The notes beneath the pieces were generated by a model that was given only the letters and a program-made list of their open reading frames with translations, was not told where the DNA came from and searched no databases. Of a stretch of 64,000 bases of DNA, positions 12,501-21,788 are shown in pieces; within the stretch, counting starts at the first letter, position 1, and each line of letters begins with the position of its first letter. The DNA is from Phoronis australis. Lineage: Eukaryota; Phoronida; Phoronidae. The position numbers and the translations under genes are program-made. Location: assembly GCA_002633005.1 (NCBI GenBank), contig NMRA01000086.1, positions 352,982-416,981 on the forward strand, read 5' to 3'.

Positions 12501-15500
12501 TGCTTGAATAATTATTTGTGAAACTGTATGTCTACCACCCGGCTCATCGCCACCCGTTTCATCCCCGTTATGAGTTCAGTTAACCAAGCCGACGGAGTGA
12601 CGTCACCCAGGCCGTTGAGCCGATCGACTGACGTCACCAAGGCCAGTGCGAAACTGGCCACCCTCCCTCCGCGTCGGCAAAAAAACGGCCCGAGAGAAAA
12701 AATAGAACACCTCGAATCCAAATAGGGAGCCGGTGCAATGCCTGGGACCAAGGCGGTGACGAAATGGGTGCAACGAAGGTCTGCAGTGGAGCGAGGGACA
12801 CGGAGTTTGTGCAAACGATGCATTTTATATAATAGATGTTGACAGCATGTTGGACCACTGTAATAACATTGCCCAAGTGATCTTGAGATTAAGCTGGGTT
12901 CCAAGTTCACGCACAGCAAAACAACCATCATAGCTTCACCATAATTAGCCCTTTTGTGGTCAAAAATTTCTGTCATCCCCTGCCCCTTGGCAGAAATGGT
13001 TAATCCTTCTCAACTCAGTTTTAATTTTGTCTGGGATTGTCCAACAATACTTGCAAAAGCCAAAACCGATCGTAATAAAAATACCGCCATCGAAAGAATG
13101 GAGGTTTCAACATTTTGAAGGCACCTAATTGTGAATTACACGAAAGGGTTATTACCGGTGGTTTTACAGTGGCGGATCTAGGATATCGCAAGGGGGGCCC
13201 AACATTTTGTCCGGCTATAAGCATTTGCGCAAACCACGATTGTAGATGCGCATAGCACCGCCCTCCCGCTCAGGAAATTTTTCTGTTATTTCCTCTGAAA
13301 ATCAAGCATTTTCCTTGAGTCCTGAAGTATTATCCAAGAAAAAAAGCAAAAATAAATAAACGGAGAACGTGTCAAACAGGAAAAATGCAAGATACCAGAG
13401 ACTCGAACACACAACCTAGCGATTAGAGCGCGCATACTTTACCACTACACCACCACGCTTAACTCCTTGATACTAAGAGACCTACTTGTTTATGGTCCAC
13501 AGCGTTTGCGCGCGAAACCTACTTCTTTTTGTAATGCTTATTACACGTTTTATATTTCGTGCAATCGGTTCTTAACAAATTTGTTGTATTTACCAATAGT
13601 CTTCAAATGCCCAAAAGACCAAATCCGTTTTTCGTGTTGGCAATAATGACGGGATTGCTTTGGAAATCGTCTTAAGTTAAGGTTTGACAAAGAGAGAATT
13701 ATGAGTTTCTGAGTGATTCACTAAGGCTTCGATCAAAATTCACTTTTTACCAGCAGCTTCTGTTTTCTCATCGTCACTCAGGTTCCATTTTCTTAAAAAA
13801 TGAAGTAAATTTTCTTCATTGCACAGAGGAGCAGACGACGGAAACGGAGTCATAGTGCGCAGCGCCACTGCCGGTCGCTTGGGATATCGCGGGAGAGCCT
13901 ATACTTAGCCATAGTTCCGTTACGAATAAGCCGTGTTCCGAATTTGACACTTGAAATTGGATCTGAGCCCCCCCCAACTCCCCCCAAACACTAAAATTGC
14001 ACACATTTAATTGTTGTTTCATCCGTATGATTTTAATTACCGGGGTTAACTAATAAACTCAACATTTCCCTACGCTCTTGCTGTTTTATTTTTTTGCGGC
14101 AGCCAAGGGGGGAGGGGGGGGGGTCGGGCCCCCTGCCCAACCCTAAATCCGCCTATGTTTTAAAACGATAAAATGAGAATGCTTTTCCCCATAGCATCAC
14201 AATAAAAGTATTTCTTTTGAAGATTGTAGGTAGGAGTTGGTTGTAAGAATTTCGCACATGTCGCACGGACTGTCGGGGGTACTATTTTTGAGGGTTGTGT
14301 ACACAGTACATGTGTAACATATTATAGTATTCAAAGTACAACTGGCAATCATAAACCGTCATGTCAACAATTTTTGGAGTTCATGTTTAATTCATAAACT
14401 GTAATAGCTACCTCTGGAATGAACCATAATACACGTTAATACAAAATAATTCTGAAAATTTATTTGGGGGAGACCCCAAACCCCGGGCCGTGGGATGCCC
14501 CGTCTCACATGTTTCTCCGGTTGCCCGTCAATAATCTTCAAACAAGCAAGCCTGTTGGATCGTTGCTGACAAGGTTCTGTTTTGTTAAACAACAAATTCA
14601 TTGGTTTCTGATTAACACGTTTAGGTATGCGAATATCGATTGTTCCATAGATTACTGTTTTGACAATTGGAAGCTATTCTTGTAAGAGTTAATGCTTCAC
14701 TGAACATAGTTGCAGTCTGGGGAAAAATCTCTATCATCCAATCTCCAAAATAGAAAGTACACTAAGCAAATTTTGTCTATCTGAAATAACTCTCAAAGAG
14801 ATTACTGAAACCCAGACAGTTCTACAGGGTGTCCCAAAATGTGCTAAGGTAACGAAATTTTGAACAAGAAATCTGCTTTACATTGTTGTAAAAGTCAATT
14901 CTAAGGTCTTTCAAATGGAAACAAGTCCCTTTGAAGTTTGAATTTGTAGAAAATGTTATTTGTAAAAATGTGGTTTTGAGGCTATCATGTTTTCACATAC
15001 AAAATGAAGAACGAAGGCCATTTCTGGTCGTTTAAAGAGATTTCATCAAAAAAGTTCGATCACAAAAGCTTTATGGCTTTAGTCAGTCATGCTAAAGACA
15101 CTTCAAGACATCTGAGATGTTGTAAAGCACCGCATGTAAATCAAGGCCAGTGGCAGAGTATGAGCAAGTACTAGCTCCAGTGGAGCTAGTACTAGCCAGG
15201 ATCGATAGGTAAATTTGTTACTGAGGAGGACCTGCAGTCGTGGAGTCAAGTCATATACGATGTACACCCAAGCAGAAAGTGTGTATACCCTGAACACCCC
15301 ACCTTCCAGAAGAAAATCTGATCAAGGTATTGACTTCAACATTTCACGGTGGATATTGGCTCAGTTTGGACAGGCCAGAATTGATAACACCCGGAACCTT
15401 CGACTTCAAGAGCCACAAGATCAATTGGGTCACAGTTGTAGTTTAATGACCCAACTTTGCTTTCCTAGTGCACACCATTTACATCTATTATATATTTTAT

Positions 15501-18500
15501 CGTAGTTAATCGTAGTTTGTAGTTGAGGTGAAGTGACAGTAGTCAGTCCAGTGGCGTAGCGATCTCCTTGCCACGGTCGACACCAGTCACTAAGTGGCGC
15601 CCCCCATCCCCGGTTGGTAGCTGTGTCAAACCCCAATTAACGACACCTGTTTAGCACCTCCCCTCCCTTCGGCAGGCGCCCGGTGGCATTTAACCCTCTT
15701 GCTACGGCGCAGAGTCAGTCACTCGGTATGTTTGCTATGAAGTCCAGACCGTTGTGTTGAACTGTGTTTACCTAGTGTCTGTCATGAACTCAGTCATTAA
15801 TGAAACTGTCTTTCATGATTTTTTCTCTTGACCTTGAATGCATGCCTTTTCATACCATTAATGATCGCGATGTCAGATATACTCAACATTTGGGTGGCCG
15901 CCTCCGGTGTGGAGATTAAAATTCGTAGCAACCTGCGGGGACATTACAATACGAACGCAAAATTACAATGAGTTTTGACCGAGTTGAAGATTTTTTTTTG
16001 CACTGAACAGAGGGCCATAACCCCCTTAGGTGCATCCCTTCCTGTGCCAGTGGCTCTCAAATATCACGAGAGGCAGATTCGGCTGGTAGTGGCGTCCACA
16101 GTCTCCATGTAAACATAGAGAATCCCGGTACACGAGTCTGAGGCTGATGACATGGCCAAAACCTTTTGGAAATTTCGTCAAAATCCCGAGGCTTGCCGAG
16201 GGATTTTGACGAAATTTCCGAGAGGTTTTGCCCATGTCATCAATATGAGACGAGTGTAAGATTTGTTTTCTCACATTAACCCTAAAAACGATCGTTTTGC
16301 CGAAAAACACGACGTGTCTAAAACTTTCAACCACATGACGCAACTTATGTAAAAACTCTCTTGCGCAATGTAAAGTAATTCAGTTACTTTTTGTTAATAG
16401 CTTTATTTTAAGCTTAACAATTGTAAATTGCATTCAGCTTTCGTAGCCAATATTCAAGTTAGAATCTAATAAATAGTATTTGAAGGAATATTAAAACTTA
16501 AAAACGTTGATAAATAACAGTCAGCAAGGCTTCCCCGAGCGTGAGTAGGCCTACTGAATTGACCTTTAGACAGCACAGCCAGACAGTCTCGCCGCGTTAC
16601 TTGAGTTGGGGCTCGTCTCCGTTTGAATGTGGATATGGAATTCGTCGCCGAAGATGGGCCCGTTTAAGAACTTGTTTGTATGTCTTTCCGAGTGGGAGTA
16701 CGTACAGTTGCGACACCCGATTTGTCAATCATAACCTTGTCACCTCGGAATTCCGGCATTGTTTGGTTGGCGCGCGTTTGGTTGTTTTAGTGTTTTGCAG
16801 ACGATAAAATGTAAAGCGTATGGATTTCTACTTTGCACTACTTTGTGGTTTGCCCATGTAATATCAAAAAATTACGTACTGGGTGTTATTAACTAGTCGT
16901 GTCGTAACACATTCCAGGTCATGTGAGAAAGACAGCTACGCCATCTATCACTTAAACGAAGCCCGCAATATTTTTGTAATAAACCAATAATCATCAGTGT
17001 GATTTTGAGAGAATGGTAATTGGTAGTGCTGTCTGTTTTTTCCCTAAAATACGAGCTAATTACACGTTTCAAGAGGCCCCATATTGGTGGCTGAGGCAAC
17101 TGAGATCAGGCAAATAGGATGAAGGGCAGTTCGTCTGATGCTTCGTGAGCAAAAACTACGAGAGAGGCAAGTTCTTTTATTTTAGATTATGAAGAGGTTA
17201 GGAATGACTAAACAAATTATTATAAGGTCAGTTTTGAGAAGGTGCAATATGGTTGTTACAGAGTGCCAAATTTGGCCGAAAATGGCTTAATCGAAAACCT
17301 AAAAAATAGCCTTGCCACACAAAATCAAAACAAACAAATTTAAACATGAATTATGCCAATAAATTTTTCAATCACAGTCCATTAAAATCGTATCACTCAT
17401 TTGTTATCAGCTAACATGTATATATCAGTGCTAGTAAAATGTATTCAAAATGTCTACTTCGGCGCCCAACTTTGTTGCAAAATGGAGGTACATGTCATAA
17501 AAAGAGAAATAATTGATGGAAATTCTTGAAAAGCGAACTACATCTCACCAAACCAGACTCGTGTGGTAAGTCTAAAAAAACGTGTGATTTTGGGTATAGA
17601 GTCTACCCGTTGGTTTTTATACGGAGTCACTCTTAATTGTCTTTGCACTTTCTTGGTGTTTTTTATTTTCCAGTAATATTGCGCCATAAAATTTCGTTCT
17701 CAAAAATTGAGTCGTTCTTTGCACACAGAGCACGTGATGACTCACGCACCCACTTTTAGAACAAGGTGTAACTATACAGTAGGCCCGGGTGCAGAATTTA
17801 ATCCATGGGAACTGAATTTGAACTCGCTGCGTTGTATTGAAATGTGAGTAGGCCTACATTTTTGAACACCCTGTGTATCATTTGACCCATTTGTGGTGGC
17901 GAGAGGAAGGGGGAGGAGGGGGGGGGGGAGTTTGGCAAAGTCGAATGTGTAGTTGTGCATTGGTTTTCCAGGGATCAAGTTAATGACCCGGAGAGATACA
18001 AAACATATATCACACACTTGACCTAGAATTATATTTGACTTTCAAACGTAGGCTTCATAGAAACACTTTTTGATACACTATTGATTTTCTTCAAATTTGG
18101 CTATAAATCCGCTTTCATCATAAAAACCACGTTTGATTTGGACCACTTGACGTTATTAATTGATTTTTATTCAAATTAGGATGTATTTTGAGCTTCGGTA
18201 GAACTAGCGGTATTACTTGAGACAACGAATAGGCCCTAAAAGTTGACTTGTCACGGCAAGTTATTTTAGGTGGCACTCAATAGTTTTTTGAGCCACAGTT
18301 GAATTTTAGCGCCTCTTGGGTTGGTTGGGCATTTTAAATTTTGTACTGCATTCTAAGTGAAAGGTTTCCCAGTTTTTACACAGTTGTAGATTCTCTTAAT
18401 TAAACCTTTACTACTTGCAAGGAAGAAGTTAGCATGAAATTCAGGTACCCTTCAGACACTTTGGATTTGTAAACTATCTGGTCGACAACAACTTTTCACC

Positions 18501-19083
18501 CGAGTTCCACAATCTGGAAAGTTGTGGCACTGTATGAATGCGCTGTCGCTCAATTCGAAGTGCTCGCATGCGCAAATAGTGACTTTCGCGTGAAAACTAG
18601 TGATTTGATGTATTTTTGATTGTTTTAAATAAAAGATTAAAATTGGTTTTGGGGTCAGTTTCAGTGGAATTCGTGTACGGTTTTAAGGTTTTTGGAGTCC
18701 TTGTCCCAGTTTCATCTAACGTATGTAGGGCCTAAGTCTACCCTGGTTACGATTTATTGTTATAACGTACAGATTTCAAAGGTGTTCGTTGTAACGATGC
18801 TCGACTGTACAATAATGCGAGGATAATTTTACCAAAATCGCGCCCATTGTAAATGCAAAAGGTCCATAGGTCCTTCAAATTGGCCCATAAACTTGAGGCC
18901 GCGTGGGTCACTTCTCATACTCTTGATTTTCTAATGATCCCTGTAAAGGATTTCGTAAGGACTACATCGGCTTTTGTTGATGACTTACGTTGTTCAAAGA
19001 TAGCATAGGTCGATGCTGCAACCTCGCTTTGGTTGTGCCGTCAAGCGACACAATTTCAAAAAAGGAAATGTAAACTTACCCAT
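509..19083 (-). CDS. SELENBP1: Selenium-binding protein 1 (methanethiol oxidase), copy A, 11 exons
   Basis: Family role: cytosolic copper-dependent methanethiol oxidase, giving H2O2, formaldehyde and sulfide, and linked to selenium handling. Exons in coding order: 19080-19083, 10724-10896, 9306-9491, 7980-8100, 7057-7239, 4388-4569, 3606-3684, 3249-3370, 2007-2072, 1521-1666, 509-689. All introns are GT/AG and the phases join without a break, giving 1443 bp (480 residues); the human protein has 472. Hallmarks seen: [11 protein letters not shown] near residue 21, [14 protein letters not shown] (CSSC at 81-84), [72 protein letters not shown] and the C-terminal [16 protein letters not shown]. 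The residue aligned with human Cys57 is Ser58. The start rests on the four-base exon 1 and is the least certain part. No AATAAA was found in the 508 bp after the stop. The neighbour at 21789-41596 is its tandem paralog. Confidence 0.93.
690..3248. other. Introns of SELENBP1 copy A, no other gene seen
   Basis: Noncoding sequence between the last four exons. The one recognisable item is a copy of the short repeat with an ATCACGTGAT-like core at about 1785-1850. A short open frame at 2705-3061 has no family resemblance. Confidence 0.6.
3685..4387. repeat. Intron of copy A with a dispersed repeat shared with copy B
   Basis: About 3905-4060 resembles 33118-33280 in a different intron of copy B. 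Shared blocks include CGAATGTC, GCAAAAGCACA/CCAAAAGCACA and TATAGCTYTGGTCAAAGC. A 21-bp inverted repeat (GTTCCACTG/CAGTGGAAC) lies near 3811-3831. Because the introns differ, this is an inserted repeat rather than inherited intron sequence. Confidence 0.6.
4722..5430. mobile_element. Foldback (long inverted repeat) element
   Basis: Two arms of about 345 bp face each other around a centre near 5071-5078. Matching pairs include CTTCTGATCGT (4742-4752) with ACGATCAGAAG (5404-5414), TGACACTCCGGACTAGAAAT with its complement near 5360, and CCGATTTGTCACG (about 5052) with CGTGACAAATCGG (about 5079-5091). The RNA would form one long hairpin. There is no transposase frame, so this is a non-autonomous foldback or MITE-like element in intron 5 of copy A. 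Confidence 0.88.
6130..6950 (+). repeat. Dispersed repeat family R1, copy 1
   Basis: First of five copies of a family marked by GGGTCACGTGACYATGT, AGTACATTCMTAGCAAAAC, TTTTGGAAAACAGTGCATAAAG and a terminal block near YCCTNCATAACCTTAA. Positions 6770-6950 continue with a block (GTCTCAAACTGTTAGTTTGT, GAGGTGATTT, GCGTGATATTT) also found past copy 3 at 45590-45750. The reading frame at 6404-6763 is a by-product of this repeat. Confidence 0.75.
7240..10723. other. Introns of SELENBP1 copy A, exons 2 to 5
   Basis: Apart from exons 7980-8100 and 9306-9491, I see no gene, structural RNA or repeat boundary here. The long frame 7453-8145 is exon 4 read through its splice sites into intron on both sides. 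Confidence 0.6.
12526..12810 (+). other. GC-rich CpG-dense island with paired CRE palindromes
   Basis: In an otherwise AT-rich intron this block is GC- and CpG-rich. It holds two TGACGTCA palindromes at about 12599-12606 and 12629-12636, both followed by CC. Frames are open on both strands (plus 12528-12725, minus 12512-12976), but neither protein resembles a family I know. It could be a promoter, a retroelement 5' end or a gene fragment. Confidence 0.35.
13167..14157. mobile_element. Non-autonomous DNA transposon with CAGTGGCGGAT ends
   Basis: The left end CAGTGGCGGATCTAGG and the right end CCTAAATCCGCCTATG are imperfect inverted repeats, followed inward by G/C runs (GGGGGGCCC and GGTCGGGCCCCC). 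A 5-bp duplication TTTTA flanks it at 13162-13166 and 14158-14162. A sister element is at 37719-38047. There is no transposase frame. The superfamily is not certain. Confidence 0.8.
13395..13467 (-). repeat. tRNA-like (SINE-type) sequence
   Basis: The minus strand carries an A-box-like TGGTGTAGTGGTAAAG and a B-box-like GGTTGTGTGTTCGAGTC with an anticodon-arm-like GCG-CTCTAAT-CGC between them. The T stem does not pair well, so this is not a working tRNA gene. It lies inside the element 13167-14157 and is best read as a tRNA-derived SINE remnant. Confidence 0.5.
15167..15193. repeat. 27-bp perfect palindrome
   Basis: AGTACTAGCTCCA, a central G, then TGGAGCTAGTACT. The arms are 13 bp with no mismatch. 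No function is evident. Confidence 0.85.
16131..16256. mobile_element. Short foldback element
   Basis: The inner arms are perfect (AAATTTCGTCAAAATCCC against GGGATTTTGACGAAATTT, 11-bp loop). The outer arms match imperfectly (ACACGAGTCTGAGGCTGATGACATGG-like against its complement, with GATGACATGG/CCATGTCATC exact). It lies in intron 1 of copy A. Confidence 0.8.
17875..19079. other. 5' part of SELENBP1 copy A intron 1, nothing recognised
   Basis: Contains a G-run at 17905-17930. No supported gene or repeat boundary is visible in this stretch. Confidence 0.5.
19080..19083 (-). other. SELENBP1: Proposed start-codon exon (ATGG) of SELENBP1 copy A
   Basis: On the minus strand the sequence reads ATGG followed by a consensus donor GTAAGT. 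Exon 2 at 10896 opens with CA in phase 1, so G+CA makes an Ala codon and the protein starts Met-Ala-Ser, like the Met-Ala start of the human protein. Copy B has the same arrangement, which is the main support. The intron would be 8.2 kb. An unseen alternative first exon remains possible. Confidence 0.65.
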
Positions 19084-19210
19084 TCTTACGTCGATTTAGC
19101 TCGCTTCAGTGCGCCTAGATCATCGCCGAATGCAATCGCTCAATGACAGGGTCACATTATCATGATTTTAACCTATTTGCGTTTTTTAAGATAACTTAGG
19201 TCATGGTACA
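19084..19210 (-). promoter_or_regulatory. Putative promoter region of SELENBP1 copy A
   Basis: This is the sequence just upstream of the proposed ATG. No TATA box is visible. Two receptor-type half-sites occur: GGGTCA at 19149-19154 and AGGTCA at 19198-19203. The cluster is weaker than that of copy B. Beyond it, 19270-19320 is a short GATGAC-rich stretch with no clear role. Confidence 0.25.
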
Positions 19211-20035
19211 AAGAGCACCGCTGTTTACTAAGCTTAGCAGCCAGACGGGTACGAATGCTTACCGATGAGCAGCCGACTAAGGGAATGATGGCGACGATGA
19301 TGACGATGACGAGTATGGTATTAGGCAAATGCCATAAAAAGACAGGCCAATTGTAACTGATTGATCAAAAGTTGATGATGTCACAGTTGGACCCAGTAAA
19401 TTAATACCAATGCACTATGTAACATTTATTGAGTCATCATACATATCGTGTAATATATACAACATAGATATCTACTTTTAGTCATAGTCCTAAGTTGACA
19501 ATATACACTTGTAGCACTAGGTACATATATTTTCACATTTATATCGCCACTTTTATAACAAGGCAATGGAATCGTTCAACGCGAGCCAAGATTGGAAATT
19601 GATTTCACCATCGCTAAAACGATCACATGTATCGTGCTGGAAGCGCAAGACACATTCGTGCAAGTTTGCACCATCCCCTTAAAGATGTAACATCTCATTA
19701 AAACCTTGACAATACAATAAGATTTCTGTCACTACATTTCCTAAATGGAATGGAATCATGGGAAAACCACCAAACTGCCAGCGTAGACTTTCCCGTTACC
19801 CTAATGGAACGTCGACTAGATCAATTTGAATGCTTTGTTTATCGAATCAAAGTCTCCATAAAGTTAGCAGTCACACAAATTCGGGAGATTTCGTCTTCGA
19901 CAAAACTTTCTAAATTAGCGGCGCTGGTGTCGTTTTAAATTCATTGTGGGACGGTTGTCGGATTTTATGCAATCGACGTGGCCACAGATAATTCGGTGGG
20001 GTGTGTGAGTAACATGTATGAAAACAATACTCGAG

Positions 20036-20080
20036 CGCACCAAAAGCATGTTGCGACCACTGCAACATGCTTTTGGTGCG
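20036..20080. repeat. Perfect 19-bp inverted repeat (hairpin)
   Basis: CGCACCAAAAGCATGTTGC at 20036-20054 and its exact complement at 20062-20080 are separated by 7 bp. Weaker pairing may extend the arms outward to about 19995 and 20110. It lies between the two SELENBP1 copies. Confidence 0.85.
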
Positions 20081-20499
20081 AGTTCGACAAGTCAGCCACA
20101 CCCAAAAAATGACCTGACAGAAAGCCTCAAAATGCGTCCATAACGCGGACAAAGGCAGCGAAAGCGTCATCTGATCTCACCGTTCCAAACGCAAAGTATT
20201 AATCAGATTACCCGGCCACAAGTTCAAAAGTTATCTGTGATGTCACCGGTTTGCCAAAATAAACGACACAGAGCGATGACCCGTCCCCATAAAATTGATG
20301 GGTGACGGTTACCTAGGCCCGGGAGTAGGTGACAAGGGACGGATCATGATTTTGCAACTTATGCATCCAATGAATATAATACACTTTTACCAAATCCTTT
20401 GCGCGAAAGGTTCTCAGATCACGCACGACGAACTTAAATTTCACCACCTAAAATACCTCGCCTGCATTCTGGAGTCGCCACCTAATTGGAGGCCTACGT

Positions 20500-20900
20500 T
20501 CAGTACACTCAATGAGAGATTCGCCGAAAACGTCAGCTTACGCAAGTCTTCGAGATCGAGATATATCGTCATGCATTACAAGCAAAGCACGTGATCACAT
20601 TAACTTTACTCGTAAATTTTTGCATTTACGGAATACAACCCACGTTTTACACGTCTCCTTTAAGGGATTATATATCAGTACATTGTCCAAAATGTATCGG
20701 TTCCGACAAAGCATCACTTGAGCGCTGCGAAGAAACATGCGATGTCAGCGGACGAGCTGACAAAAGTCGTACAATGCCTTACACTCATTCACAGTGCTAC
20801 GAAAGGTAGCACAGTCGAATGTTGTTTAACATGGCTTCTCATTGGTTAAAGTATGAAACGACGTCATAACATTCAGTTACTCCCATTGGTTGAAAGTTGA
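20500..20900. repeat. Copy of the ATCACGTGAT repeat and CCAAT/CRE-like block
   Basis: About 20525-20600 resembles 1785-1850, 28790-28885 and 46270-46350 (GAGATATATCG..ATTACAAGCAAAGCACGTGATCAC). At 20830-20900 two ATTGGTT words bracket CGACGTCA. A promoter role is possible, but the site is 1.7 kb upstream of copy A. Confidence 0.45.
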
Positions 20901-20961
20901 GAAACCCCTTTCAGATACAAATTACAAATTGGAATTCGTATTACTAAGTCGTTGCCCATAG

Positions 20962-21407
20962 ATACCGGGATTTTCCGTAGATAAGCCTACCCGCCCATGG
21001 GCGCTTATTCGGAAATTCATGCCACATAAACGCCCATGTGCGTTTATTGGTGTTACAACTTCTGATGTCAAGTCTCCAGATTGTGGGGCGTATATTCGGA
21101 AAATTTCTTCTTAGAAGCCCACTCAACGTCAACTTTTTATCACAAATTCAGTTTTGTGGAGCATTTATCATTTATAAAAACGAGCAAGGTGTTGACGAAC
21201 TGTGCATTTATTAACATAAAATTAACAACACAGTTTTAAGTAAAAATGTCAAACAGTCAGTCAGCAAAACTATGACTTTCTGTTTGCACGTTCCCCTTTT
21301 TCGGATAAACGCCCGGCGTTTATTTGGTGTTATTTAAACGCCTGAAAATTTTCATTTTCCGAATAGTTATACAGGCCCATGGGCTTATTTAGGAAAAATC
21401 CCGGTAT
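20962..21407. mobile_element. Inverted-repeat element with CCGGGATTTTCC ends, TA-flanked
   Basis: The left end (TA)CCGGGATTTTCCGTAGATAAGCC faces a right end whose complement reads (TA)CCGGGATTTTTCCTAAATAAGCC, and both share CCCATGGGC close inside. The TA at each outer edge fits a TA target duplication of the Tc1/mariner type. No transposase is present, so it is a MITE. It lies just 3' of SELENBP1 copy B. Confidence 0.7.
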
Positions 21408-21443
21408 GAACTTTTCGTAAACGTACAATTAGTTTGCTATATT

Positions 21444-21449
21444 TTTATT
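21444..21449 (-). terminator. Possible polyadenylation signal of SELENBP1 copy B
   Basis: AATAAA on the minus strand, 340 bp past the stop codon of copy B. A second AATAAA at 21207-21212 lies inside the repeat element 20962-21407, so this nearer one is preferred. Not proven. Confidence 0.3.
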
Positions 21450-21788
21450 GTCAGATTTGCTGGCAAGGAAGGTTGGAATTATGAAGTTCCGGCGTCAATG
21501 CCCACACACAGAATTCCGTGAGTGGTTCATCACATTTCCACAGGGCCACTTTTCAGTATAGGTGTTGCTGTGTGAGAGGGTAACAATGCCTTTGAAAAAC
21601 GATCACCAGCGGCGCTAGAGAGAAAGTTTTGCCGTAGATGAAACCCGCTAAATAGGACAGCTATGTTACATTATAGCCTTATAGGTGGCGCGGCCTACTC
21701 TACCGAACACACACTTGCAATACACTGGTTAGTTCGAACAATTATTGCTTTATCTCACGTTACAAGCTAGGGCATGCAGATGTCGCTT

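Larger units (their letters stand above)
14824..17874. mobile_element. Possible 3-kb element bounded by ACAGGGTGT inverted ends
   Basis: ACAGGGTGTCCCAAAATGT at 14824-14842 matches the reverse complement of 17856-17874 at 17 of 19 bases. No transposase was recognised between the ends. The interval contains the palindrome at 15167-15193 and the foldback at 16131-16256. The pairing could be fortuitous. Confidence 0.35.

Noticed and set aside
12512-12976. 154-codon minus-strand open frame in copy A intron 1
   Set aside because: No recognisable motif. It is open mainly because of the GC-rich island, where the opposite strand is open too. Recorded as a composition anomaly instead.
13395-13467. Functional tRNA gene
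   Set aside because: A and B boxes are recognisable, but the T stem does not pair and it sits inside a transposon, so it was called a SINE-type remnant.
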